Shown one piece after another: positions 1 to 8,741 of a DNA stretch of 46,996 bases (position 1 is the first letter of the stretch; the number at the start of each line of letters is the position of its first letter). The notes under the pieces are model-generated. The model ran no database searches, was not told the DNA's origin, and worked only from the letters and a program-made list of their open reading frames with translations. Source of the stretch: Altererythrobacter sp. (GTDB lineage Bacteria; Pseudomonadota; Alphaproteobacteria; Sphingomonadales; Sphingomonadaceae); contig JAJUJV010000003.1 of the NCBI GenBank assembly GCA_029265155.1, positions 1 to 46,996 of the forward strand, given 5' to 3'. The position numbers were made by a program, and so were the translations under genes.

Positions 1-19
1 AGAACAGTAGCGCGTAAGC

Positions 20-42
20 AGCGGCTTATCAGCCGTTCTTTT
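20..42 (+). terminator. weak hairpin with short T run, possible terminator of a gene left of the window
   Basis: A 7-bp stem (AGCGGCT with AGCCGTT, one G-T wobble) closes a TATC loop and is followed by CTTTT. It could end a plus-strand gene lying outside the window. The stem is short and no gene is visible to its left, so this is tentative. From 43 to 248 I see no convincing gene or signal. Confidence 0.3.
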
Positions 43-248
43 AGATCGGTCTAACCGGCAAGGCTTTAGCGTTAAGGCTGTCCAGGACGATGGCCGACAA
101 CCGCACGAAGATCTCGGCCGCCTCGCGTTTGGAGGGAAGCCGGATGGTAACGTCCGCTGGGCCGTTATTCAGACAAGGGGCCGCAGCCCTTCACGGGCTT
201 TGCCTCAGTGCACCCGCGTGCGCCGTACATCGAAATCCCCCAAAAGAA

Positions 249-274
249 AGGGGCGAAGGTTACCCTCCGCCCCT
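249..274 (-). terminator. rho-independent terminator of the TonB-dependent receptor gene
   Basis: On the minus strand, just after the receptor stop codon at 299, a stem of AGGGGCG with CGCCCCT is extended by three more pairs across one A/C mismatch, with a 4-nt loop. It is followed by a T-rich run (CTTTCTTTTG). Position and structure fit an intrinsic terminator for the receptor gene. Confidence 0.7.
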
Positions 275-298
275 GCTCCATGATGCCGCTTGCTGATC

Positions 299-3200
299 CT
301 AGAAGTCGAACTTGAAGCCCGCATACATACGGCGGCCCCACACGTCGAAGATCGCGCTACCAGCGGTTAGGCCGGTCGCGCTGAGCGGTGGCCTCTTGTC
401 GAAGACATTGTCCACACCGAAGTAGATTTCAGCTTGGCGAGTTCCTGTCTCTTGGATCCGGTACGCAACTCGCAAGTCGTGATAGAGCACATCCGGGAAG
501 GTCCTGCGGGGGTACCCGTCCGGGTTCTGCGGATCTAGGCCGTTGAGCGGGAAGTAATCTTCATAGGCTCCCAGGTACATCGGGCCGATATAGTGGGCTC
601 CGTAGCCGAGAGTCAGGTTGTCGAAGGTCACGTCCACGTCGAACACGAACTCGTTCTTGGGATCGCCCAACTCACCTCGGAGAACGTCCTCGAAGTCCGG
701 ATTGGTTGGATCGGTGTAGTTGCTCGCCTTGAGCACGTGCGTGTAATACAAACGGGCGTTCAGGAACGTATTGGCCGCGAGTTCCGTACGGTAGGACACG
801 TCCACGTCAATTCCCCGACGTTCACGCTTGGCGAAGTTCAACGGACCTTCGATCAAGGACTGTGTGAGAACTTCGCCTGGTGCTTCGCCCTCCGGCCCAA
901 GCCCCGGACCCGGATTGCGTTCGAACTGCGCGCAGAACTGGTTATCGAGCGTAGGCAGGTCGTAGCACTGGTCGACAATCGTCTGCGCCCCAACGTTCAC
1001 GATCACGTCATCTACTTTGATATCGAAGTAATCGACTGTGATTGCGAGCCCCGGCACCCAACGTGGTTGAATCACGGCGCCGATCGTCAGTGACTTGGAG
1101 CTTTCCTCCGTCAGGTTGGGATTGGAGCCGCTCAGAGTCTCAAGCGAGTAGACGCCCGCAACCTTCGATTGAAACGCTGGATCGTTCAGGTTCGCACCCA
1201 GATCTGCCTGGCAGTTTGCCTGGCGGTTCGGGTTGTTCCCAATACGCGCCGTTGCGCACGGGTCCTCAAAACTTGCGAAGTTCTGAGAAAGCGGGGAGTC
1301 GGTTTCGGTGTAGTTCGGCGCTCTTACCGCCTTGCCGTAGTTGGCCCGGAAGGTGATGTCGCGGACTGGCGACCAACGGCCACCGAAATTGTAGGCGATG
1401 ACGGTGCCTGTCGCACCGTCGTAATCCGATACACGACCCGCCCCGGTTAGCGACAGCTCTTCGAAGAACGGACGATCTCCCAGTAGCGGCAACTCGATTT
1501 CGCCGAAGGCCTCACGAACCTCCATCGGGTCGGGATCGAAGGTCTGCAGCGCGTTGAGGAAGGTCAGCCCCGAATTGATCACGTCATCGGCTTCGAAGAA
1601 CGCGTCCTCGCGGCGATACTCACCGCCGATGGCCAAGGAGATGGGACCGCCCGGAAGTTCGAACCAACGGCTCGTATCGCCAGAGACGAAGGCTGAGAAG
1701 TTGATCTGTTCCAGATGCCCTGTGCTGCCCGAGTCTGACACGATGTAGTTCCGCGCCCGACTGTTGTCCGGCATACCGAACGGGTTGTACGGCACGCAGT
1801 TGGCGATGTCGTTGGCCAGCGTCGCGGCGGCCGCGTCAGCGTTGGCAGGATCGGGCGAAGCGAATGCGGCGCTAGGATCGAACTGCGAACGGCAGACGAT
1901 ATTCCCCGTCACCGGGTCCACGCCGGCGTCAAGCGCCAGCATCAAGCGCTGAACGTTCACGTTCCCGAGGACGTCGATCCGCTCCTCGGTCCGACCGTAG
2001 TTAGCGGCCACTTCATACGACCAGTTGTCGCTGATGTCGCCGCGCAGCCCGACTACCGCGCGGTAGGTCTCGCGGGTTGCATCTTCGTCGCGGATACCGA
2101 GATCGTCGAAGCTCTTCGCGATGGCAAAGCGGTAGGAACCGTTGGCGATATTCGCGATGTCGTCCGGCGTAAGCGGGCCCAGGACCGGCAGGAGGTCGTT
2201 GTTGTTGCCCGATGCCAGAAGCTGTTGAGTGATGGTCTGGCGGGCGGCATCGTTGAGGAACGGGTTGTCGAGCCGCAGTCGCGCCCGGTCGTCCAAGAAG
2301 GTGATGAACTGGCCTTGGTTGAAGGCCGCGCCAGAGTTCGAGCCGATCGTCTGTGAGCGGACGTACTTGCCTTCGAAGAAGAGTTCCGCCGCAGGGCTGA
2401 ACTCGAACCGGCCGAGCACGTTCGCAACATACCGCTCGTTCTCGGGGTAGACCGATACCTGGCGCCCTTCCTGGCCGGTTTCAGCGTTCCCGCCGATATA
2501 GGAACCAAAGGTGCCGGTTCCTGTCCGATCTTCAAACGTGACGGGGACCAGCGTGCCATCGCCCTGGAAGATGAAGTCGCAGTTGAACGGCGTCCCCGAG
2601 AGCGACAATCCGCCGCAGGCGGGATTGGGGGAACTCTGCAAGAAGGGCACCAGGCCAGTACGAGAAATCGTCGAGTTCCGGAGGTCAGTCTCGAAGCGCC
2701 GATCCGGAACGCCGTCACCAGGCGTGCTGTCGGTGTCGACGACGGCCCATCCCCTGCGCTGCTGGCGCCACGGATCGTCTGAAGCAAAGACACGATCCTG
2801 ATTGTTATATTCGAGTGATACCGTGATATTACCGCGGCCATCGGCAAAGTTCTTGCCAGCGACACCCGAGATGAACTGGTTCTTGCCCGCGCTGTAGTTC
2901 CAGGGGGCGCCGATTCCGGCACGCAGAGAGATGCCTTCAAAATCATCCCTCAGGATGAAGTTGACAACACCCGCGATGGCGTCGGAGCCGTAAACGGCGG
3001 AGTTACCGCCAGTGACGATATCCACCCGCTCGACCAAAGCATTCGGAATTGTGTTGATGTCCACTGCCGAGGCGGTGGCTTGAATGTCGCTCGGTACGTG
3101 ACGGCGGCCATTGACCAGCACCAGAGTGCGCTGGATTCCGAGGCCGCGAAGGTCCAGCAGGTTGAGGCCTGCAACGCCGATCCCCAGTTCGGGGTTCGAC

Positions 3201-3493
3201 TGCGAATAGGTGCTGCGAAGCGACGGGAGTTCGTTCAGCGCTTCGCCGAGGTTCGGCGTGGATTGCCGATAAATTTCATCGCCACCGAAGTTCGTCACCG
3301 GAACCGTCGACTGAAGCTCAGGCCGGCGGATGCGCGAACCCGTCACCATGATCACGTCGCCACCATCCGCGGACTCAGCGCCTGCAGCCGCTGTGTCTTG
3401 AGCGGCGTCCTGCGCCAACGCCGGTGCGCTTACCACGGCCAGAGCCGCCAAAGACGACGCGGCCGAAAGCTTTGCGAGGGTTGAGATTTTCAC
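299..3493 (-). CDS. TonB-dependent outer-membrane receptor
   Basis: Outer-membrane barrel that imports a ligand using TonB energy. I choose a GTG start at 3493, preceded by GGGGA at about 7 nt, which gives 1064 residues. It places a clean signal peptide at the N-terminus (hydrophobic core, cleavage after APALA around residue 27). An in-frame start at 3541 adds 16 charged residues before it. A TonB-box-like VIMVTGSRIRR follows near residue 47, then a plug domain with TLVLVNGRR and AVYGSDAIAGVVNF. The C-terminus ends in the aromatic residue typical of barrels (KFDF). Length suits the large Sphingomonad receptors. No TonB, ExbBD, transporter or enzyme operon lies beside it, so the ligand is unknown. 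Sampled stretches run at about 52-58% GC, lower than the neighbours, which may hint at a different history. The family call is safe; the substrate cannot be told. Confidence 0.93.
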   Translation of the reverse strand: MKISTLAKLSAASSLAALAVVSAPALAQDAAQDTAAAGAESADGGDVIMVTGSRIRRPELQSTVPVTNFGGDEIYRQSTPNLGEALNELPSLRSTYSQSNPELGIGVAGLNLLDLRGLGIQRTLVLVNGRRHVPSDIQATASAVDINTIPNALVERVDIVTGGNSAVYGSDAIAGVVNFILRDDFEGISLRAGIGAPWNYSAGKNQFISGVAGKNFADGRGNITVSLEYNNQDRVFASDDPWRQQRRGWAVVDTDSTPGDGVPDRRFETDLRNSTISRTGLVPFLQSSPNPACGGLSLSGTPFNCDFIFQGDGTLVPVTFEDRTGTGTFGSYIGGNAETGQEGRQVSVYPENERYVANVLGRFEFSPAAELFFEGKYVRSQTIGSNSGAAFNQGQFITFLDDRARLRLDNPFLNDAARQTITQQLLASGNNNDLLPVLGPLTPDDIANIANGSYRFAIAKSFDDLGIRDEDATRETYRAVVGLRGDISDNWSYEVAANYGRTEERIDVLGNVNVQRLMLALDAGVDPVTGNIVCRSQFDPSAAFASPDPANADAAAATLANDIANCVPYNPFGMPDNSRARNYIVSDSGSTGHLEQINFSAFVSGDTSRWFELPGGPISLAIGGEYRREDAFFEADDVINSGLTFLNALQTFDPDPMEVREAFGEIELPLLGDRPFFEELSLTGAGRVSDYDGATGTVIAYNFGGRWSPVRDITFRANYGKAVRAPNYTETDSPLSQNFASFEDPCATARIGNNPNRQANCQADLGANLNDPAFQSKVAGVYSLETLSGSNPNLTEESSKSLTIGAVIQPRWVPGLAITVDYFDIKVDDVIVNVGAQTIVDQCYDLPTLDNQFCAQFERNPGPGLGPEGEAPGEVLTQSLIEGPLNFAKRERRGIDVDVSYRTELAANTFLNARLYYTHVLKASNYTDPTNPDFEDVLRGELGDPKNEFVFDVDVTFDNLTLGYGAHYIGPMYLGAYEDYFPLNGLDPQNPDGYPRRTFPDVLYHDLRVAYRIQETGTRQAEIYFGVDNVFDKRPPLSATGLTAGSAIFDVWGRRMYAGFKFDF

Positions 3494-3917
3494 TAGTTCA
3501 GTCCCCAATCTGCGGCCAGTCGTCCGGCCTGACATCAGCACATTGTCTGCCCCGGCAGACTGTCGAAGTGCACGCCGCCCGCCTGCGTTAGGGGGCAGCT
3601 AGTTTCAATTGCGAACGTTTCTCGTGTAACGTTTCCTTCATGGTCGTGGCAGTTTTACCACAGCATCCGCGCTCCGGGCGTCAGCACGCGCGGCGCGCGA
3701 GAGGCCTCGGAACTCTCCACGAACAACTAACACGGGCGCAACGGGAACGATGAACAAGCTGTTCAGGTTTCCGTTTCCGCCACATTGCGGGTTTTCTGGT
3801 GCGAACTGTGTCGCAGGAGCAACAGCTGCTCCTACGCAAAGTTGACCCCCGCGAGCGGTTGACGCGCCCGCTTGGCGGACTATTCCGTCGCCGGAACACG
3901 GTTAACGCGGAGCTCCC
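3494..3917. promoter_or_regulatory. divergent intergenic region with three symmetrical elements
   Basis: This 424-bp gap separates the receptor (minus) from the dehydrogenase (plus) and must hold both promoters. Three elements are visible. AACGTTTC occurs twice in the same orientation (3614-3621 and 3628-3635, 14 bp apart), each carrying the AACGTT core seen in LacI-type operators. TGAACA and TGTTCA form a perfect inverted repeat with a 3-bp spacer at 3751-3765. AGGAGCA and TGCTCCT form another with a 5-bp loop at 3815-3833. None can be tied to a named regulator from sequence alone. I see no gene here. Confidence 0.5.
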
Positions 3918-4700
3918 ATGAAGATCGACTCCACCATCTCCGCTATCGTAACGGGCGGCGCCTCGGGCCTTGGCGAGGCGAGTGCACGCGCTCTGGCCGC
4001 TAAGGGGGCGCGGGTGGCGCTGTTCGATCTCAACGAGGAGCGGGGCCGCCGCGTGGCCGAGGAGATCGGCGGAATTGCCTGCGTGGTCGATGTGTCCGAC
4101 GAAGCCTCGGTCGATGCCGGCTTTGCCAAGGCGCGCGAAGCGCATGGGCAGGAGCGGGTGCTGGTCAGCTGCGCCGGCATCGGGACGATCGGCAAGACCA
4201 CGCGCCGCGACAAGGAAACCGGCGAGATCTCGCACCTGCCGGTGGACCTGTTCCTGAAGACGCTGCGCGTGAACCTCGTCGGCACGTTCCAATGCGTCGC
4301 CAAGTCCGCCGCCGGGATGATGACGCTCGAAGGGCTTGAAGACGGCGAGCGCGGGGCGATGGTCTGCACCGCTTCGGTCGCCGCCGAAGACGGCCAGATC
4401 GGCCAGGTCGCCTATGCCGCGTCGAAGGCGGGTGTGGCCGGCATGACGCTGCCGATCGCTCGCGACCTGATGTCCGAAGGAATCCGCATCAACACGATCC
4501 TGCCCGGCATCTTCAACACGCCGCTGATGGCTGGGCTTCCAGAGAAGGCCCAGCAGTCGCTCGCTGCGGCCGTGCCGTTTCCGAAGCGCCTCGGCGCAGC
4601 AGAGGAATATGCCGCCCTGGTCATGATGATGGTAGAGAACGGCTATTTCAACGGCGCCACCGTGCGGCTCGACGGCGCCATTCGCATGCCGCCCAAATAA
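3918..4700 (+). CDS. short-chain dehydrogenase, 3-hydroxyacyl-CoA dehydrogenase type II-like
   Basis: NAD-dependent oxidoreductase of the classical SDR family, 260 residues, the usual length. It shows the nucleotide-binding TGGASGLG at 12-19 and D37 after the second beta strand, which favours NAD over NADP. CAG at 85-87 stands for the usual NAG. N119, S153, Y166 and K170 (YAASK) form the catalytic tetrad. The C-terminal part (ILPGIFNTPLMAGLP and LGAAEEYAALV) resembles type II 3-hydroxyacyl-CoA dehydrogenases (HSD17B10-like), which act in fatty acid or branched-chain amino acid breakdown; that finer call is inference. The ATG is preceded by GCGGAG. A MarR-type regulator starts 29 nt downstream and may control it. 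Confidence 0.85.
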   Translation: MKIDSTISAIVTGGASGLGEASARALAAKGARVALFDLNEERGRRVAEEIGGIACVVDVSDEASVDAGFAKAREAHGQERVLVSCAGIGTIGKTTRRDKETGEISHLPVDLFLKTLRVNLVGTFQCVAKSAAGMMTLEGLEDGERGAMVCTASVAAEDGQIGQVAYAASKAGVAGMTLPIARDLMSEGIRINTILPGIFNTPLMAGLPEKAQQSLAAAVPFPKRLGAAEEYAALVMMMVENGYFNGATVRLDGAIRMPPK

Positions 4701-4729
4701 TCAGCGGCGCAGAACCCGGGGGGGGATCG

Positions 4730-5320
4730 ATGCCACAGCAGGACATCCATTCGAAGCACTCGGCGTATTCAGACGGGCGGCCTTGGCCGCGGGTCGCGCC
4801 TACGCTTGCATTGGTTAACGCGCTGGAACAGATTGGCGACATGAACCGGACAACGCCTCTCAGCGAATTTCTGCCGTACCAGCTTTCGATTACGTCGAAC
4901 GTCGTGAGCGGCCGCATCGCTCAGGAATACCGCCAACGGTTTGGCTTGAGCGTGCCCGAATGGCGGATCATGGCAGTGCTTGGCGACGCCGGACCGCTGA
5001 CGCAGCGGGAACTGACCCGGCTGACGTATATGGATAAGGTCGCGGTGAACCGCGCTTGCCGCGTCCTCGAAGAGCGCAAGCTCGCCTATCGCCGCCCCAA
5101 CGAGCAGGACGGCCGCTCCCACCATCTCGAACTCACCGAAGAGGGGCAGCGGATGCGCGACGAGATCATGCCCTTGGCGCTCGAGATGGAGCGCCGCCTG
5201 TTCTCCAGCTTCACGCGCGAAGAAGTGGAGCAGTTCCGCAGCCTGCTCGAACGGGTCAAAGGCGAAGTCAAGGACCTCGACGCCGACGACATCGACAGCG
5301 GCAATTTCGGCGTCGGCTGA
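4730..5320 (+). CDS. MarR-family transcriptional regulator
   Basis: Winged-helix DNA-binding protein of 196 residues from an ATG with a strong GGGGGGGA ribosome site. A second in-frame ATG at 4841 (MNRTTPLSEFLPYQ) would give a 159-residue protein closer to the usual MarR length, but its ribosome site is weak. The core runs from the dimerisation helix (LPYQLSITSNVVSGRIAQEY) through the recognition region (LTQRELTRLTYMDKVAVNR) to the wing (YRRPNEQDGRSHHLELTEEG). The wing residues D and R of DGR, typical of MarR, are present. Family members usually repress nearby genes and are released by small aromatic or acyl ligands. The adjacent dehydrogenase is the natural candidate target. It converges with the Tad operon, 43 nt away. 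Confidence 0.88.
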   Translation: MPQQDIHSKHSAYSDGRPWPRVAPTLALVNALEQIGDMNRTTPLSEFLPYQLSITSNVVSGRIAQEYRQRFGLSVPEWRIMAVLGDAGPLTQRELTRLTYMDKVAVNRACRVLEERKLAYRRPNEQDGRSHHLELTEEGQRMRDEIMPLALEMERRLFSSFTREEVEQFRSLLERVKGEVKDLDADDIDSGNFGVG

Positions 5321-5363
5321 ACCCAGCCGTTCGACCTCGCGCTCGTGAGGCCATTCATCCGGC

Positions 5364-6383
5364 TTAGCCGCCGCTCCCCGGAGGGCCGTCGCCCGCGAAG
5401 GCGTCGGCGATCGAGCAGGCGGCCGGCCCGAGAATGACGATGAACAGCACCGGCAGGATGAACAGGATCAGCGGCACGGTCATGATCGCAGGCAACCGTG
5501 CTGCCTTCTCTTCGGCGCGCATCATGCGCTCGTTGCGGAACTCGGCCGACAGCACGCGCAGCGCCGAAGCCAGCGGCGTGCCGTAGCGCTCGGTCTGGAT
5601 CATCGTCGTCACCACGCCGCGAATGGCGTCGAGATCGACGCGGTAGGCGAGGTTCTCGAACGCCTGACGCCTCTCTGTCAGAAACGACAGCTCGATCGCG
5701 GTTAGCGTGAATTCGTCGCCGAGCTCAGGATAGGCACGGCCGAGCTCCTTCGCCACCCGGTTGAAAGCTGCATCGACCGTGAGCCCCGCTTCCGCGCAGA
5801 TGACCATCAGGTCTAGCGCGTCGGGCAGGCCCTTGCGGATAGCATCGGTACGCTTCTTGGCCTTGTTGGTCAGGAACAGGTCGGGCGCCTTGTAGCCGCC
5901 GATCACCAGCGCGGCGAAAGCCATGAAGCGCTTGAAGCTGCCCCATTCGGGGAACATTTCGGCCCAGTATAACGCGACCGCGCCGAGGAAGCCGAGCACC
6001 GCCGGCAGCACCATTCGTCCGAAGATGACGACGACGGCCAGCTCCTTATTGCGGATGCCGGCATGAGCCAGCTTCTGCTGGATCATCTTGACCTGGCTTT
6101 CCTGGAGGACCTTCATCCCCTCCAGGCGCTCTTTCATCTTCTCGGTCGTGTCCGAACGCCGCAGCACGCTTTGGCGCTTCTTGCCGCTGCTCGAGACGAT
6201 GCCGCTCTTCAGCTCGTCCCGCCGCGCATTGAGCGACTTCACACGCTTCGCCATCGGGTCGCGGACGCTAATGACGGTGTAGATAGCATAGACCATCGCT
6301 GCGGCGGCAATGCCGGCCAGCGCCGAACCGACCGCGATGAGATCGACGCCTAGGAGCGTGGGGCCTGCAGGGGGGGTGATCAT
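5364..6383 (-). CDS. tadC: Tad pilus inner-membrane platform protein TadC
   Basis: Second of the two GspF-like membrane proteins of the Flp/Tad type IVc pilus, 339 residues. An N-terminal membrane helix (about 12-38) is followed by a basic linker, a helix pair around 118-165, and a type II secretion F domain near residues 190-310 (DALDLMVICAEAGLTVDAAF). A last helix (IMTVPLILFILPVLFIVILG) lies near the C-terminus. It is the last gene of this minus-strand operon, 19 nt after tadB. The TPR protein TadD and the minor pilins TadE/F often follow here but are absent; a convergent MarR gene comes instead. With TadB it should form the platform on which the motor ATPase acts. Confidence 0.9.
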   Translation of the reverse strand: MITPPAGPTLLGVDLIAVGSALAGIAAAAMVYAIYTVISVRDPMAKRVKSLNARRDELKSGIVSSSGKKRQSVLRRSDTTEKMKERLEGMKVLQESQVKMIQQKLAHAGIRNKELAVVVIFGRMVLPAVLGFLGAVALYWAEMFPEWGSFKRFMAFAALVIGGYKAPDLFLTNKAKKRTDAIRKGLPDALDLMVICAEAGLTVDAAFNRVAKELGRAYPELGDEFTLTAIELSFLTERRQAFENLAYRVDLDAIRGVVTTMIQTERYGTPLASALRVLSAEFRNERMMRAEEKAARLPAIMTVPLILFILPVLFIVILGPAACSIADAFAGDGPPGSGG

Positions 6384-6402
6384 GTCGCTGTTCCGTCCCC
6401 GC

Positions 6403-7374
6403 TCAAATTTCGAAGCTGACCATTTTGGCCATGATGAAAACGCCGATGCTCATCCAGACGAGCCCGCCCAGGCCGGTCACGATCAGGCGATCATCGACGA
6501 AGAACCCGCCGACATACTCAGGATTGATCCACCAGATCATCCCGAAGACGATGAACGGCAGGGCACCGACGATGTAAGCCGAAGCCTTGGATTCGGAGCT
6601 CATCGCCCGGATCTTGAGCTTCATTTGCCCGCGCTTGCGCAGCACGTCGGCCAGGTTCGACAGTGTTTCGGCCAGGTTGCCGCCGGTCTCGCGCTGGATC
6701 GCCAGCGTTATGACGAAGAACTGGAATTCGGGCGTGCCCAGCTTGTCGGCGGTCAACTGGAGCGATTCCTCCATCGTCCGTCCAATCTTCATCCTCTCGA
6801 CCGCGGCCTTGAATTCCTCTCCAACCGGCCCCGGGATTTCATTCGCAACGACGCTCAGCGTCTCGGCGACTGGAAGGCCAGCACGAAGACCACGCACGAG
6901 CAACTCGATGCCGTCGGCGAACTTGGCATTGAAGGCGTTGGTCCGCTTCTTGATCAGATAGTTCACTGCCAGATGCGGAATACCGGCGCCGGCAAACACG
7001 CCTAAAGCAAGCGACAAGAACAGCGCTCCGCTGCGCAGATAGACGAGCGCAGTTACCCCAAGCGCAATGCCGAGCGAGGCATAGACGTACTGACTGACGG
7101 TCCAGCTCTTGCCGCTCCGCGCCAGACGGATCGCCAGCGCTTCCGCGCGCGACTGCGATCCGGCAGCGCGGTGGAACTTCGGCTTGCGCGCGGCAATGGC
7201 CTTGCGAAGCTGCGATTCTACCCGATCCAGATCGTTCTCGGAATAGCGATAGCGGACGGACTTCAACCGCCGCTGGCTTTCCTTGGCCGGCGACTTGCCG
7301 CTGAAGGCCAGGTAGCCGAGGACCATCAGCGCCATCAGCCCCGCGGCTACTATGATCGGCTGGATGATGCTCAT
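6403..7374 (-). CDS. tadB: Tad pilus inner-membrane platform protein TadB
   Basis: GspF-like platform protein of the Flp pilus, 323 residues. An N-terminal helix (IIQPIIVAAGLMALMVLGYLAF, split over residues 3-24) precedes a basic segment, two helices near 95-140, and the F domain from about 160 (GIELLVRGLRAGLPVAETL ... ETGGNLAETLSNL). Two more helices close the protein. The start ATG lies 71 nt after cpaE, and that gap contains a perfect hairpin. In most Tad loci the motor ATPase gene cpaF/tadA lies between cpaE and tadB, and it is missing here. Confidence 0.92.
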   Translation of the reverse strand: MSIIQPIIVAAGLMALMVLGYLAFSGKSPAKESQRRLKSVRYRYSENDLDRVESQLRKAIAARKPKFHRAAGSQSRAEALAIRLARSGKSWTVSQYVYASLGIALGVTALVYLRSGALFLSLALGVFAGAGIPHLAVNYLIKKRTNAFNAKFADGIELLVRGLRAGLPVAETLSVVANEIPGPVGEEFKAAVERMKIGRTMEESLQLTADKLGTPEFQFFVITLAIQRETGGNLAETLSNLADVLRKRGQMKLKIRAMSSESKASAYIVGALPFIVFGMIWWINPEYVGGFFVDDRLIVTGLGGLVWMSIGVFIMAKMVSFEI

Positions 7375-7411
7375 GTGCGTTCGTCGCCTATCCTAATCGT
7401 CAAGCGTCTGG

Positions 7412-7436
7412 CGTTCCGGGGGCAGGCCCCGGAACG
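7412..7436. repeat. perfect 10-bp inverted repeat at the cpaE-tadB junction
   Basis: CGTTCCGGGG and CCCCGGAACG flank a 5-nt loop GCAGG. No T run follows on the minus strand (the transcribed direction), so it is not a standard intrinsic terminator. It sits where cpaF would be expected. It may stabilise or attenuate the transcript, or mark an old rearrangement. Confidence 0.75.
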
Positions 7437-7445
7437 GTAGCTCAT

Positions 7446-8738
7446 TCATTCGGCCAGTTCGGTTTCCGATCGGCGCTTGTCCTTCTTGGAAAGCAGGGAC
7501 TTCAGGTCGAACTTGCCGAGCAGCGAGGTTGTCGCACCGGTTTGATTGAGGGCGGCGCCATCGTCTTCGCTCACCCCGACAATTGCCTTGGCGATGTCGC
7601 GCATGGCTTGGCCGGCCTTGGTCGAGCGGTTGGCTTCGGCGAATGTCTGGCCGAGCTTCGCCGCGTTGCTTGCGGCCTTGAGGTCGAACGGAACTGTAAA
7701 GTTGATCTTCCGCTCGATCGAGGATTCGAAATCCGCCTTGCTGATCTCGGTCATGCCGGGCTGGGCCTTGTTGGCGACGATCAGCGGCGTCGCTCCGGGC
7801 GCATTCGACTTGAGCCAGGACAGGATGCGGATCGTGTCGCGTGCCGAAGCCAGCGTCATCTCGGTGACGAGAGCGACCACGTTCACTTCCGCAAGCGAAT
7901 GCGGGAAGTTGATCAGCATGTGCCGCGGCAAGTCGATGACCGTCATTTCGAAAGCCTGCCGGAACTCCTCTTCCAGCTGCACGAAAGCCGCACCGTCGGT
8001 GAGCAGCGGCGAACTGATCGGAGCTTCGGCCGACAGGATCGACAGGTGATCGTTAGCCCGGATCATCGCCCGTTCGATGAACAGGCCGTCGATGCGGGTC
8101 GGGTTCTCGATCGCGTCGGTGAGGCCGCGGCCCGGCTCGAGATCGAGCGCGAGCGCGCCCGTGCCGAAATGCACGTCGAGGTCGAGAAGAGCCGTCGGCA
8201 GCTTGTGATCGGTGCTGAACAGCCAGGCCAACGACGTGGCTAAAGTAGAAGCACCGACACCGCCCCGCGTGCCGACCACAGCCGTTGCAACATGCTTTGT
8301 GGTGGTCTCCCCGTCGCTGTTGCGCGGCGCCATGAACACCGCCTGGGCTTGCGTCAGGGCGTCGCGTAGTTGGCTGGGGGACAGCGGTTTGAGCAGGTAG
8401 TCGTGGATCCCGCTGGCCAGCAGGTCGCGGTAGAGCCGCACGTCGTTGACCTGCCCGATCGCGATCACGACCGTTCCGGGCTCGCAGACTTCGGCCAGAG
8501 CGTTGATGTCGTTGAGCGGATCGCCGCTTTCCGACAGGTCGACCATCAGGATCGCGGGGCTGGCCGAGATGGACAGCGACTGCACCGCGTTGCGCAGCCC
8601 GCCTTTGTTGCACTTCTCCGGCTGCCAGCCCATTTCGATGACCACGGGACGCAGCACGTCGAGCGCGCTATCGTCACAGATGAACGCGGCGAACGGATCG
8701 CGATTGCCGAGCGGACCGGGTTTCCAAGGCGCGTTCAT
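7446..8738 (-). CDS. cpaE: Tad pilus localisation ATPase-like protein CpaE/TadZ
   Basis: MinD/ParA-like protein that places the Tad machine, typically at a pole, 430 residues. The first 130 residues form a receiver-like domain with a VDLS aspartate at D67 and a LKP lysine at K117. A deviant P-loop GTRGGVGAST (156-165) follows; it has R in place of the first lysine and A in place of the second, as is common in TadZ. Switch-like motifs LLDLDVHFG and VIDLPRH follow. The C-terminal tail is charged (SKKDKRRSETELAE). The gene begins 3 nt after cpaD ends and is clearly part of the cpa operon. Confidence 0.9.
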   Translation of the reverse strand: MNAPWKPGPLGNRDPFAAFICDDSALDVLRPVVIEMGWQPEKCNKGGLRNAVQSLSISASPAILMVDLSESGDPLNDINALAEVCEPGTVVIAIGQVNDVRLYRDLLASGIHDYLLKPLSPSQLRDALTQAQAVFMAPRNSDGETTTKHVATAVVGTRGGVGASTLATSLAWLFSTDHKLPTALLDLDVHFGTGALALDLEPGRGLTDAIENPTRIDGLFIERAMIRANDHLSILSAEAPISSPLLTDGAAFVQLEEEFRQAFEMTVIDLPRHMLINFPHSLAEVNVVALVTEMTLASARDTIRILSWLKSNAPGATPLIVANKAQPGMTEISKADFESSIERKINFTVPFDLKAASNAAKLGQTFAEANRSTKAGQAMRDIAKAIVGVSEDDGAALNQTGATTSLLGKFDLKSLLSKKDKRRSETELAE

Positions 8739-8741
8739 CGA

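Noticed and set aside
46..170. Minus-strand reading with protein-like composition (RLPSKREAAEIFVRLSA)
   Set aside because: No in-frame start codon before the upstream stop except an internal one. It may be a decayed gene end but cannot be supported.
90..296. 68-codon open frame at the left edge
   Set aside because: It runs through the receptor terminator and has no features of a protein.
7446..8738. Loss of both P-loop lysines in CpaE
   Set aside because: Deviant or missing Walker A residues are common in TadZ/CpaE proteins, so this is not unusual.
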